A stretch of 64,000 bases of DNA from Paraphysoderma sedebokerense (Eukaryota > Blastocladiomycota > Physodermatomycetes > Physodermatales > Physodermataceae): positions 52,055-116,054 of the forward strand of contig JAHLJZ010000072.1 of assembly GCA_025602915.1 (NCBI GenBank), in the 5' to 3' direction. The notes beneath the pieces are model-generated. The model was not told where the DNA came from. It saw nothing but the letters and a program-made list of their open reading frames with translations, and made no database searches. The position numbers and the translations under genes were made by a program. Numbering within the stretch: position 1 is the first letter of the stretch; each line of letters begins with the position of its first letter. This document shows positions 51,149 to 63,476 of the stretch, in pieces.

Positions 51149-52287
51149 ATGTTGACTCCGGGAAAAGCGAGTCCTAATCTGAGCGACGTAAATGGCCCGT
51201 CACCTCTGTGCACAGATTATATTCCAGCAGAACTTCTCGGAAGACCTACAAGTGCCGGAACCAACCAGGGACATCAAGTTCACGGTAATTTTTCTCCGGA
51301 TTCCCCTAACATTTAGAGTTGAAATCTGAAGTATCGAACACACGAATCATTTTACAATGATTGCAGGTTACAGATACGGAGAAAGGCTCGACCAGGAACT
51401 CTTTCCGTGACTCTTCTTCCAGAAAATTTTCTGCTAGTGCAGCAATAAACTCAGAGGGAAACATTTTGTTTTCTTACCTTATATATTATTCTATTCTTCA
51501 CAATTTACTTTCCTGCATTCTTGAGATAGGTGCACGGGATGTATGACGTCAGGGAAACTGGAGGTAATAATTTCGGAACTCTTCCCCACCATTTTCTCTT
51601 TCTGTCTCATTTTAGCAATGGATCGTGCCAGTATTATCACTTCTTTGGTGGTTGGGTTTGGAACTATCGGAGCCTTGGTACATGAAACCAGAATGCACAA
51701 GTTTCTCGAACAGGTAACTCTGCTCGTTTTCATATCGAAACTTGATTCTTTTTAAAGACGCACTTCTCTAATGGCCATTGGCAGGAACGACGAAAACATG
51801 AATCGCATCTTCTCGATCTCTACATATTCGAAAAGAAGTACGATACACAGGTAGATCTATTAGCTGGTAAATCGCATCAAGAATATTCAAAATGCATGTC
51901 CACCATTCATAGCTTCATTCACAAAACAAATCACGATCATACACCAAAGGCTGTTATGGTTTTGGCTGATGCCAGAAAAAGGTTTGTCGAGAAGGGTCCA
52001 TACTTAATTTTCTTTTCTATCTTTGCGCTCTTATCCGTTCAGATTTATGTAGTGGTGACGCAGCAATGTCGGATCTCGCCAAATGCCTTTCGATTACAAA
52101 AGACTATTGGGTTTCTGTCTATATGTTGTGCGGAGCAGCTGAGAAAGACGGTTTTCACATCGATAGCAACGCACGTCGCATTTTATGTCAGCGATATCAT
52201 TCTTTCGTGGAGACCGTCAAACGTTTGGATGAGAAAGCGAAGGAAGATAGTTTTGTGTACAAATTAGATCACTTGCTCTGCTCCTGA
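51149..52287 (+). CDS. Unrecognised multi-exon gene, possibly membrane-anchored
   Basis: Several exons can be traced. The first may start at 51149 (MLTPGKASPNLSDVNG). A hydrophobic segment lies in a later exon (ASIITSLVVGFGTIGALVHE, about 51618-51711), followed by RRKHESHLLDLYIFEKKYDT, and the final exon ends at 52287 with KEDSFVYKLDHLLCS. The C-terminal 150 residues are helical and polar, with several Cys. No family is recognised. An alternative shorter gene could start at the ATG at 51618, which would make the hydrophobic stretch an N-terminal anchor. Exon junctions between 51284 and 51618 are unresolved. Confidence 0.5.
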
Positions 52288-52588
52288 ATGGAAAGGATTC
52301 AAATCACCGCCTGTTCGACCCGCCGAAATCGATTCTCTTTTGTAATCCATTTCTTAAGTTTTGCTTTAATTATTATTTTGAAACGTATGGCGTCGATTTC
52401 GGATTCTATATTAAGCAAATTCGACACCACACCATGTGTATCCACTTCGACAGCTTCACCAATTGGAACGGAATAATGCTTTTTTCTGTGACCGAGATGG
52501 AGTTCTATTTAGGAGGTTGCCAACGAGATTACAGCCGAGGAAGATACTATGTGATCAACTGTCGTCTCCAGGTTATTTTGAACACCGG

Positions 52589-52966
52589 TACACTCCCCTC
52601 ACTCCCCACCCGCTCCCTTTTGTACTCCCTTTTCAATTTTAGGGTAGTTCCCGATATTTAGTGATTTTAACAAATTTTTAAGCGGTTATTTTACCGATAC
52701 TAAAATTTAGGGGAGTGAAGGGAGTGATTTTTGTGGCATAAGTTCTAGGAGAAGAAGACATGAATATCAACAATGAGGTTTCTTGGAGTCTGGGAAATAG
52801 GAGAAATTAGACTCCCCTCACTTCCCTACCGCTATAGCTATACGGGTGTTTTTGTAATGACCTTCATTTCATACGACTTTTGTCCGCTAATTATCAAAAT
52901 GTGTACAAGGGAGTGCCAAACTCCCCTGCAAGACTCTCAAGGGAGTCCGGGGAGTGGGTGGTCTAA
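52589..52966. repeat. GGGAGT-rich inverted repeat block
   Basis: ACTCCCCTCACTCCCC at the left (about 52591) is matched by GGGGAGTGAAGGGAGTG near 52711 in the opposite sense. A second pair (CTCCCCTCACTTCCC near 52813 and GGGAGTCCGGGGAGTGGG near 52949) repeats the pattern. The block could be a non-autonomous element with paired inverted ends. No coding capacity is seen. Confidence 0.4.
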
Positions 52967-53446
52967 GAGGTCAAATTAATGTAATAAGAGAGTCAATCAA
53001 TATATTTGAGAAGAGAGTTTCGAAAACGGGATTTCTTCTTGTACAACAAATATCAATGACATCGTCTTGGGTTCAACAATAGAGAAAAACTTTTTGTTGT
53101 TTTAAAAGTCACCTACAGATTCTTCACTTAAAACTACGAGTTGCTTCCGGAGGCGGATTGGGTTTGGGTGTATTGAAGAATAAAAAACGGTGTTCAAAAG
53201 CAACGAAGGAACGTTCCGAATGCGGAGAATCAGAAAAAGTAAATGTCTTCTATTTTGTATTTTGTTACCACGTTATAAGTTACATCCCAGTTGATATCGC
53301 CATCATTCTAAGGTTTTTCTTGATCTTAAGAATGATCGAGATTCAAAGAATGTTCAAATTTGAGACAGTCCCCATTGAAAGATCATTGATATGCAACCAA
53401 TTCAAATACGATAGATAAGAATATCAATCCCATCGCCGTGGTGATC

Positions 53447-54893
53447 TCACAACAGCAACAAATTCACAATCTCTCCTAAGACGACAAACCCCAGACTAAT
53501 CCACAAGCAGCCCATTAACCCCGTCTCCACATACATCACCCCGCTCACTATGGTTCCAACTAACCGTCCCATACTATTAGCCATATAGTAGAATCCAACA
53601 TTCACCGCCACTTTATCCCGATTCGAAAACTTTAATATCAAGTAACTATGAATTGAACTATTAACTGCAAATACAATCGCGAATAAGCCTAAGCCCATAA
53701 CAAGCGATAGGACAGTGCCAGTATATGACATAGAAGGGCTGATAAAAGTAAAGAGGAGAGAATTGAGCAAAGTAACAAGAGCAAGAATTCCAGTCCAGAA
53801 AATCAAAGGTTTTGCGGTTGTAAGAGGATACATTTTCAACGGCTGCAGAATGAATTTGGGTGTAGAAGACTGCACAATCCCGTAAATGATAACCCATACA
53901 GCGAGAAACAATCCAGTCTGGTAATAACTCCATTCCAAAACACCCCTTAAATAAACTGGCAATGCAATTTCAAACCATAAATCTCTACTACCGAACAAAA
54001 AGAACCTTGAAAGTGATAAAATTGTTACGTTTCTATCTTTCCTAAAAATCCGTTTTAATGTCAGCTTTTCTCCCGACTTGGATATTCCAAGTCCACTATC
54101 TACGAAGATCCAACTTGGAATAGCAACCACGGATGTCACACCAGTCAATATTCCCAAAGCAACATAAAACCCTGGTATCAATATGACACTGCCCAAAAAA
54201 TAACCGATCCCTTTGATAGAATTTTTAGCACCGGTTAGGTTCGCAACAAGTCTGAACAGAGGGCCACCAGAATCGGATTCCTTTGTGACTAGTTTAGTGA
54301 TACTCTTCCCACTCATTTTGACCAAGTCTTTTGCGATCCCGCTGAAACCTTGAGATATTGCGATGTATACAATAACGACGGAGCGAGACCACGAGGACGA
54401 AAGAAAGAAGAGGAAGAGGAGAGAGAAAGTTGACTAAAGAGACCGGCGAGGAGGCATGGTTTCAGACCGATTCGGGAACCTAGGATTCCTCCCAGAAGGT
54501 TTGTGAGCACTCCGAGGAGTTCGTACAGAGTAAACATGATCTATAGTGGAAAGCAGAACAAATCGTAAGTTTAATGGTTAGGTATTAGCATTAAGCAGAA
54601 AGCTCGAAACACACAGCCAATTCAAAAGCCCCAAACCCTCTTTTGAATAATTCCAGCAAGACAATCATTCTTAATGCTGAATCCGTCAAGGTAAATATCA
54701 AATAAGTCGAAGCAATGGCATAGAAATTTCGCATCGATGATGGAGGTTCGGATCCCATTCCCCTTGAGCCGTCCTCGTTATTTCCCTTCCCTTCATTTTC
54801 CATGACCACTCCTTCAGCGTCCCCTTTGCCATCCTCGATAATGCTTTGAAGTGATACAGAACTTGACTCTGATGCTATCTCTGCCGGGTGCAT
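53447..54893 (-). CDS. arsJ: ArsJ-type organoarsenical efflux transporter (MFS)
   Basis: ArsJ is a major-facilitator permease that exports 1-arseno-3-phosphoglycerate, so that arsenate taken into glycolysis is expelled. Two exons (54615-54893 and 53447-54540) are seen. Residues 1-55 are an acidic, Ser-rich extension absent from bacteria. The diagnostic ArsJ sequence follows: FTLTDSALRMIVLLELF, YELLGVLTNLLGGILGSRIG, GIAKDLVKMSGKSITKLV, LVANLTGAKNSIKGIGYFLG, FFLFGSRDLWFEIALPVY, LEWSYYQTGLFLAVWVIIYG and FYYMANSMGRLVGTIVSGVM. About twelve membrane spans fit. Between the early spans (about 54411-54432, a pyrimidine run on the coding strand) the frame changes without an intron. One missing base would restore the family pattern, so an assembly error or a mutation is likely. 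The GAPDH gene lies upstream on the same strand, as in bacterial gapdh-arsJ operons. Confidence 0.88.
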
Positions 54894-55698
54894 ATTCTAA
54901 TTCAGCTGCACATTTGTGGACTAGAGATATGTCAGGATTGATAGTTTCGCAAACCAATTCATCATTGAATCAGCTGACAACAGCTGGCGTACTAGGGACT
55001 AGGTGCCTGTCAATTTTAACTCGGCCAACCAGGGCACCGACTCTGAGCACGTGTTTTGTTGGGGAGCTTTGTGGAACTCTGGCTGTAGAAATCCAATTTT
55101 CACGTGGCTGAATATATTCACTTCAACTGCAACTCTGCAAGGCAAGTGCAATCTGGCATGGTCATTTGAGACGTGGAACAGTGGTCCTTTGTCCATGCTT
55201 TGAGTGTAAATCATACTGTCATTGAACCCATTCTTGAAGGAGAACAACACATGTCCAATGGTATCATGAGGAAAGAAATCGTTGGAGCCTCGATTGGTGT
55301 AATCTACGGCGAAATCTGTTTGCAGCCCTCATAAAAATGCCGTGACATTTTTGCTTGTGTATGGTCGATTCCATTGTTGAGAGTGATAGTCGTCTGTAGT
55401 AAGCACTAGAATAAAATCGTGCATACATAAACATAAAAAACCCGCTATTGTCGGCGTTGACGATTTTTTCACGGAACCAACCAATCCGTCAAATTACTAG
55501 TTTCTCCCCACCACCTTATCAAATATTGGCATGAAACTTTACAGCCACTGGTATGAATTTCCAAGAAGACCAAAAATATCAAGGCGCTGGTTGAAATACG
55601 CACAAAAAAGGTTGACATTTTTTGAAATTTGAAAATTCCCAGTCTGACACGTGCCCAAAGTCTTACTCATCTATTAGCTTATTACACCTATTACAACC
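54894..55698. other. Spacer between GAPDH and arsJ
   Basis: About 800 bases separate the GAPDH stop and the arsJ start. Short frames on both strands lack domains. The spacing means arsJ very likely has its own promoter here rather than sharing a transcript with GAPDH. Confidence 0.5.
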
Positions 55699-56882
<1,184 letters not shown>

Positions 56883-57548
56883 ACTGGGTAAATTGTGTCC
56901 GAGTACTGTATGTTGCAGCGGATAAACTTGAATAAAAAGAAATGAGCTGTAACCCTTCTCTTTTTTCTGGGTTGCCAAACGGGGCCAAACTGATCTGCTC
57001 CATGTTCACCATAATTTCGGTCCAATCAGGTCGAAAGTCTTCACACGTTTTATCCGGAATTCAAGAGTTTTAAATTAGGCGAAGAGACAAAATACAAATT
57101 TTTAAATTTCTACCTGCTGAATTAACGAGCGACAGGTTGGTTTATATTTAAATATATTCAGACAACAATTTGACCCCATCGGTTTTTTGTTAGTATCTGT
57201 ATTCTAAATGATGAAAATCAGCGAACTACCGGTGGAATGATTGCGACCGGTCATTCTGAATTCCGGCTCGTAAAGGTACCCGATAACGAGAGAAGAAATT
57301 GTTACCTTATTGGGCAAATGAAGAAACCTCGACAACTAGTTCAAGGAACCTTCCAGCGGATATCTCGAGTTGTTGTCCCTTCAATAATGCTTGCACGGGA
57401 AGTGACAGTTTCTAATTTTGGCATTGAAATTTCCCCGCCCTGCTGGTGTGAAGGGTGTTAAAACGTGTTAAAAAAGTCAGGTTCACTACACCGGCACGCT
57501 CGTCCCGTCTTTGTCCAACCACTGTCCGTACCAAAAACCAGTAACTCC

Positions 57549-58394
57549 ATGTCGAGTCCACACGCAAGTCACTCAACTCCAGGTGCTATTGCTGCTGTCT
57601 GTGTGGTATTCGCTCTGGAAGCTATTTTCTCTATTGTGCACACCAGAGGCTTGGGTTACCTCTGGAAGTCAAAGGCTTATCTATGCTTGACTGCTGCAAC
57701 CATTCTCAACGCACTTCACGGATACCTCATTTCGGGGCTCGAAACATGGTTCAACGTTGTCTCTAATGCCGGTATTATGTTTGTTTGTATGTTTGTCATG
57801 GACCTTGCCGACATTTTATACTATTATGCCGACGGTCTCCGTTTGAACGCATTGACTACAACATCACCCACTCTCAACAAAATTTCAAAATTCCTTGTTG
57901 CTGCCGGCATATTTGTTAATGTTTGGGATTTCTGGTTCTGGAACGTTTTTCATATGGACCTTAATGCGTGGCTATGGTTAAACCAATCTAGCCCATCGTT
58001 TATTGCCTATACTCAAACTGCTGTAGACATTGGGTTGGCAATTGCGTTCGTTATTGCAGCGCGCGAAAAGCTGGCATTGAATTCAAAAGCAAATCTTAAA
58101 ACACTCGTTGACACTGTTATCGTTTGCGAAAGTATTATTACTATTGTTTGCATTGTTTGGATTATTACGTATATCTACCCAAGTTCCATTGGAAACCCTC
58201 CATCTATTGTTGTTGCGTCAATTGAAGTTTTAATTGGAATGTTAAAATGTCGTATTCGATTTCATGAATTCCAAGCTTTGGCGACATTGATTAAAAATGG
58301 TAACGAAAGTAGAGGGCGTGGTCCTAGTACTTCCAATGGTTTCAGTTCTACTGGTATTTCGAACGGTGCGTCGAAAACTATTGATACAGCCTAA
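57549..58394 (+). CDS. Intronless seven-span membrane protein of unknown function
   Basis: The 281-residue protein starts at ATG 57549 (MSSPHASHSTPGAIAAVCVV); an in-frame extension to 57465 would need a GTG. About seven hydrophobic segments are visible, including AAVCVVFALEAIFSIV, AYLCLTAATILNALHGYLI, VVSNAGIMFVCMFVMDLAD, FLVAAGIFVNVWDFWFW, AVDIGLAIAFVIAA, TVIVCESIITIVCIVWII and a span near PSIVVASIEVLIGML. The C-terminus is short and hydrophilic (Ser/Asn/Gly-rich). The topology resembles a fungal 7TM family, but no motif fixes a function. It is divergent from the GAPDH gene about 660 bases away, and being single-exon it differs from most neighbours. Confidence 0.75.
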   Translation: MSSPHASHSTPGAIAAVCVVFALEAIFSIVHTRGLGYLWKSKAYLCLTAATILNALHGYLISGLETWFNVVSNAGIMFVCMFVMDLADILYYYADGLRLNALTTTSPTLNKISKFLVAAGIFVNVWDFWFWNVFHMDLNAWLWLNQSSPSFIAYTQTAVDIGLAIAFVIAAREKLALNSKANLKTLVDTVIVCESIITIVCIVWIITYIYPSSIGNPPSIVVASIEVLIGMLKCRIRFHEFQALATLIKNGNESRGRGPSTSNGFSSTGISNGASKTIDTA

Positions 58395-58626
58395 ATATTT
58401 ACTGTTGGATGGTGGATATGTGAATGTGTGTTCTTTTTAATATTATATCCTTTTGCGACGTTTTGCCTACCACATGTTTTGGCTTAAAGATTCAATAAAG
58501 ATGGATTGATCCTCGTATTGAGCTAATTTCGTTCTACTGGAAAAAACGCTTATCTATTCTTAATACAATGAAATTCGGGTAGGGAATTCGAACCGAATAA
58601 GATCATTGACCCTTTCAATCAGGGAT

Positions 58627-58760
58627 GAGCACGAGACGAGACGAGACGAGATCTCGTCCTGCGAACAAAATCCGATCTCGCGATCAGCGAGAAATGTTTG
58701 GACAGGTTCTGTGCTCGGCGAAATCTCGTCTCGTCTCGGATAAACCGAGATTTCTCGTAA
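58627..58760. repeat. CGAGA-repeat palindrome block
   Basis: GACGAGACGAGACGAGATCT near 58636 is followed by its reverse form (ATCTCGTCTCGTCTCGG near 58720) and a further GAGATTTCTCG palindrome. This can fold into long hairpins. No gene is present. Confidence 0.6.
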
Positions 58761-59351
58761 ATTCTAAAGTTTACTGCCAATGATTTTGTTCTAGGCTAAT
58801 GCCATTTTGTGTCTTTATTTTAGTTATTGGATTTAATGTGAATTGTCAAACTTTTTATAACATCTAACCAATTAGTATTTGTATAATTGTCCAAATTGAG
58901 TACAATAAAATCTTATATTAACTCTAACCTATCCGGTTTCTGAGTGTGGAATAGCGAATACGATAGCAGAGAGTAACGATTGAACTTAGTGAAATTTTGG
59001 TTACGTCGAAACGAAGGATTTGATTGGTCGAAGCGAACAATAACGCGTCGAATGAACTTGACGAACTTAGCGAAATTTAGAACAACGAAGTTCGCGACTC
59101 GACAACTCATGCGCATGCATCGTAATCATATGAACAAATTATCCGCAACAACAGCTACTTGCAGAAGCTTACGTTACAAATTATATTGTTTACGTTACAT
59201 CCCAATTAGTATTAAACCAATTAGCAGTTTTGTAGAATTTAGACATGCTGACTTGTGACAGTAATATGATTGTATTATTGCACCCAAGCACATGTAATAG
59301 CATAGCTTGTCTTATGTATTTATAAGCACGGCAACCCGCTTCCTGTTCAGC

Positions 59352-59437
59352 AGGATTGAATTACTGATCTTCTGAATAGGTAAGTGAAGGTTGACCACTT
59401 CATTGTAGTAGGATTGAATTACTGATCTTCTGAATAG
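59352..59437. repeat. Direct repeat of 28 bases
   Basis: The 28-base unit starting AGGATTGAATTACTGATCTT occurs at 59352-59379 and again at 59410-59437, identical, separated by 30 bases. Confidence 0.85.
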
Positions 59438-59612
59438 ATCGAGATTTTTAAGACTCAAAGATCCCAAGCCTCTCGTAATTATCTCAGCGAGTTCCACAGA
59501 CCCATCCCACACCGGGTACGTGAATGATGCGACCGTTTTTATCCCAAAGGATTTTTGTGGTCGCCGTAGGGAAGCCCAGACATATACTATGCAGTATGTT
59601 GATACAACTATG

Positions 59613-59691
59613 ATTAATCGTACGCGGCCAAGCGGGAGTGTTAAGAATGAAATAAGGTGTGGCCGCGTGATCTTTACAAAGTACGATTAAT
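59613..59691. repeat. Bipartite inverted repeat
   Basis: ATTAATCGTAC (59613-59623) pairs with GTACGATTAAT (59681-59691), and CGCGGCC (59623-59629) pairs with GGCCGCG (59661-59667). The inner arm shares GTGTGGCCGCGT with the 3' flanks at 47054 and 60204, which hints at a common short repeat. Confidence 0.65.
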
Positions 59692-59867
59692 GGTAACTTC
59701 TTGTGACCAGAATGACATCACAATGTATTCATGATTAAGTGTATGGTTACATGTTGTATATACCCAGCGGAGTAACTGTAATAACTAAGAAAACTTAAGA
59801 CTAATTATGTACTTGATAACGAGTTGTTGGACCGGCCACCGCATGGTGTGCTATTGGTGTGAAGTTG

Positions 59868-60367
59868 TCAACTTTCACTGCACTCAAAGATTACAGAAAT
59901 ACTATGGAGTATGGATACGACAGCAAGACTGCGCAATGCAATTTTGAATTAATCGAAAGCACTTTCAATCGTACTTTTAATTATGTTTCATGTTACTGCG
60001 TTTTTTGCGTTGGGTCACGACTCATGACTTGATTGTATATGGATCCAATTGTGAATTTGTGCGTGAGAATGAGACATCGCCAACCCGGTACATGAGAAAT
60101 TAATACTTTTTAACAGCATTGATTCATGCTGAGATTATGGGATTCTGATAATACCCTTCCATGGTAAACTGTTGTAGATGTGTCAATAGCCGTGAACGGT
60201 AAAGTGTGGCCGCGTCCAGTGCAGGAGAAGTCAAGATCATACGTGGAATGTAAGGGAAACTGTTGAGAACCATATACACAATATGGAAAACTGTGAATAA
60301 TCACATATCCAACAGAGTTTACAGCGATATCATACTGAATGCATTGTCATCCCAGGCCGCAGCTCCC
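59868..60367. repeat. Parent of the duplicated segment found at 46.7 kb
   Basis: This 3' flank of the Gly-rich gene is colinear with 46727-47187, with many small substitutions and indels. The homology continues into the C-terminal coding end (to about 60530). Confidence 0.75.
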
Positions 60368-62444
60368 TCATAATGCTGTGATGGTCACAGAGCCGTCGGT
60401 GGAGCAGCTATCCGGTCTGTTGACTTGGTCAGTTCCGGCATTGAAGGACCCTCCGCCTTGGCCGCCGCCGTGTCCTGGACCGCCACTCAAGTTGTTTCCG
60501 CCGCCGCCACCAGTGTAGCCGCCGCCGCCGCCACCGCTGACTCCCCACCCACCCATCCCTCCACCTCCTCCAAACCACCTCCCCTACTGAAGATCTACTG
60601 GCACCTCCAAACTGAACATGATATCCCCCGACAAAGTTGCCAGGTCGTCCTTTCCCTCCATACCCAACATAATCTGCCGTCCAGATAATTGCACCATCTC
60701 CACCGTCCCCTAGCCATCCTCCACCACCCCCCGCGGCATCGTTAATCCCATGATTAGTATAACCAATAGAAAACGCGCCACCATTTCCACCATACCCGAT
60801 CCCTGAATACCCACCATTGCCTGACCCACCACCATTCACAGGGATAGTAGTGGACGAGCCAAAACCACCGAAGCCAACGTCATGACCCCCTCCGCCTCCA
60901 CCTCCTGCGGCAATCAACAATGTATTGGATGATCTGATATAGACAAACGAGCCACCACCGCCTCCACCTCCCCCCCAGAGTCCAAAAATTCCCGCTTGAC
61001 CCACAACAATGCCAAGCACATCACCCCTCTGGAGGAAGAACGTACCTTCTATCAAAGCGCCCTTCCCACCATAATACGACCCACTCCCTGCACCAACCGC
61101 TCCCTTGACGGCTATCCTATAGTTTCCGTCTCTTGGTACCGTCCACTCTTGGATACCCTGTATCGTCATACTGAAAAAAATATCGCTCTGTGCCCATAGT
61201 TGTGACGAGTATGCCCCTCTGCTCGCAGATAATGTAGGACCAAAACGTCCTGCGGCCCCGGCATTCGTAAATGTATGCGATGAGAATGAGTATAATTCCA
61301 AAATCACAAGAGGGAATGTGCGATATGATGGAGCACCAGGCAACATATTTTCGAACATGGCGCGGTAAATGCCTAATCTGGTAGTATATGATTCCGGTGC
61401 TGTCGGTACTTGACTGGCATTCGGCCAGATACTGTTGTTGAATGTGCAAATAGACATTTGATTTCCGCATACTCCAATAACCGCGTCATTTGTTGCATTT
61501 GTTGATGCGTAGACACATGCGGAAAATCTGTCGGTACAGTTGGATGAAAACCATGTTACGTCTTGCCAACGAGCAATCGGGATCATGATATTGGCGTATC
61601 GTTGCCATCTCGCATCGTAAGGTACAGTGTATGGAGAGGAGGCATCATACGTGTGAGGCCACAGTATATTCTCGAATGTGCATATCCCCATACGATTTCC
61701 ACAATGACCAACCGCAATATCACTTGATGCCCCACCTGAAGCGGCTACGCATTGTGTCATCAGATTTCGACACGATCGAAGGAAGGCAGTCAGGCTCTGC
61801 CAGTTCCTAGTGGAAGCAAGGGTACCAGAGTAGACATTCTGGTAGAGCTGCAATCGGTCGTTCGTATAGGGCTGTTGCCAAAATGCGGAAGTGTCGTTTC
61901 CGTATGGCCATCTCCCCTGTCTTTGCGTACAAACACTCATCCCATGACCACAGGTCCCCACAACCAAAGGAAATTGCACACCACCAAGGGTATCGACGCA
62001 CCGGAGGAACTCAGCTCTACAGTCGGGTAAAAAATCTGTCAAATTTTGCCAGGGTGTAGACGTTACAGTTGTCGACGATTCCGATAAAACGTTTCGATAC
62101 ATAGTTAATCTTGGGGTTGCATCGACAGAGGCGGATGCAGGTCGTTCGCCACCGATATTAGACGACCAAGGCCAAATCAGATTGCCAGAAAAGGTACAAA
62201 TAGCCATTTTGTTGCCGCAAATTCCAACTGCAACGTTGTAGTCACCGCTACCAACACCCCCAATGGACGAGGACTCCACACAGCTTCTGAATAGTCGGAC
62301 GCAGTAAGGGTGGAATGTTGACACATCTTGCCATCTGGACTGACCAAACACGCCCCCCACCAAAGAAGCGACGAGAAGAATCAGCACGAGTGGATTGTAG
62401 TTCAGTTTTGAGCCGATTTTGAACAGCGGTCCAGACGAAGACAT
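60368..62444 (-). CDS. Secreted protein with four Cys modules and an ALK-like glycine-rich domain
   Basis: The ATG at 62442-62444 gives a signal peptide or N-terminal anchor (LVLILLVASLVGGVFGQS). Four modules of about 65-80 residues follow, each starting WQ(D/N/S)(V/L)T and containing C...C, then V(G)xCGxxMxxCT and WP: RWQDVSTFHPYC, NLTDFLPDC, SLTAFLRSC and DVTWFSSNC mark their starts. The C-terminal part resembles the glycine-rich domain of ALK/LTK receptors: HTFTNAGAAGRFGPTL, EWTVPRDGNYRIAVKGAVGA, then GGGGGGSFVYI and long Gly runs. It ends CSTDGSVTITAL. Near 60571-60590 the frame changes by one base in a G/C-rich run. The Gly frame after it is preferred because the broken copy at 47.2 kb keeps the same C-terminus. 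Function is unknown; adhesion or cell-wall binding is possible. Confidence 0.75.
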
Positions 62445-63328
62445 TGACACTTCAAAGTTTGTATGAAACGAGGTAGCGGATGCTGGATGAAATATCTGTG
62501 TGATTTGCAAAATGATCACCAAATCAGCAGGATGATTGAGACAAGCCTCCCTTATCGTGACGTTGTAGTGATTTAAATAAATAGTCTTCTCTAATAAGCG
62601 AATAGAAATAAATATCAGGAAAATATATATCATGTTAGATTCAGTTTTAATAGACATTGATTCCCCAAGTCGGACAAATAAAACAAATTCACAGAATCAG
62701 GCTATACCTTTTGTTCTTGTTCGCTTCCACTGTATTTTGTCTGCGTGAACTTTGAACTGATCTGCGGTTCTCGGGAAACACTTTTTTCTCTGTTTACACT
62801 GGTGAAATAGAGCGAACTGGTTGTCTGGTGAATCTCGATAGGGTGAGATGAAATGAAACTAAGATGGTTGGTTTATGAATGTCCCCTGACCCTCGAGTTG
62901 CATGCATGCTGCATGCAAGCCAGATGCCTAGACTGGAATCACAGTCTCACAGATTGTCAATGCGAGCAGCGGGTCTGATCACAGTCCGAACTCTGAACTC
63001 CGAACGTGGAATCGGCAATCGCTGATCCATCTTTCTTGCAGTTGGTACACTATTCGCTCATGCCAGGGAACAAAGACTGAAGATGGAATTTTGTGAATGT
63101 AGTAAGAAAATATATAAACAATTTGGTTCATATGAATTGCATCGCAGTTTAGCAGAATCAGCCTCAGGAACCGACATCCCGGTAACGGATCTTCCATGAA
63201 CGCGAACGACAAGAATACACCCGACAAGCTTATCCATGTTACTACCGCATCATGTATTGTCTAAGGATTGTCATACATTTATTTTGCAATTTCAATACTC
63301 CCTTCAGATAGTCATCATCACACCGACT

Positions 63329-63330
<2 letters not shown>
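62445..63330. other. Region upstream of the Gly-rich gene
   Basis: No gene is recognised. The open frame continues upstream of 62444 to 62657 but only via earlier in-frame codons with no secretory logic; the signal peptide begins at the later ATG. Confidence 0.4.

Positions 63331-63361
<31 letters not shown>
63331..63361. repeat. Poly-T run
   Basis: An uninterrupted run of about 31 T residues. Read on the minus strand it is a poly-A tract, which could mark the end of a retroposed element. Confidence 0.9.
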
Positions 63362-63363
<2 letters not shown>

Positions 63364-63476
63364 AAAGCTTGATACCGGAGTTGTTGCTGAACATGGATTT
63401 TTCAGCGGACGGGCGAAAATGCTCAAAAGTTTTGTTGAGAACGAGCCAGAGACCGATGTGGAGGGTCATGGTACTG

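Noticed and set aside
62445-62657. N-terminal extension of the Gly-rich protein
   Set aside because: It would bury the signal peptide at residue 80 or later; the ATG at 62444 gives a normal secretory start.
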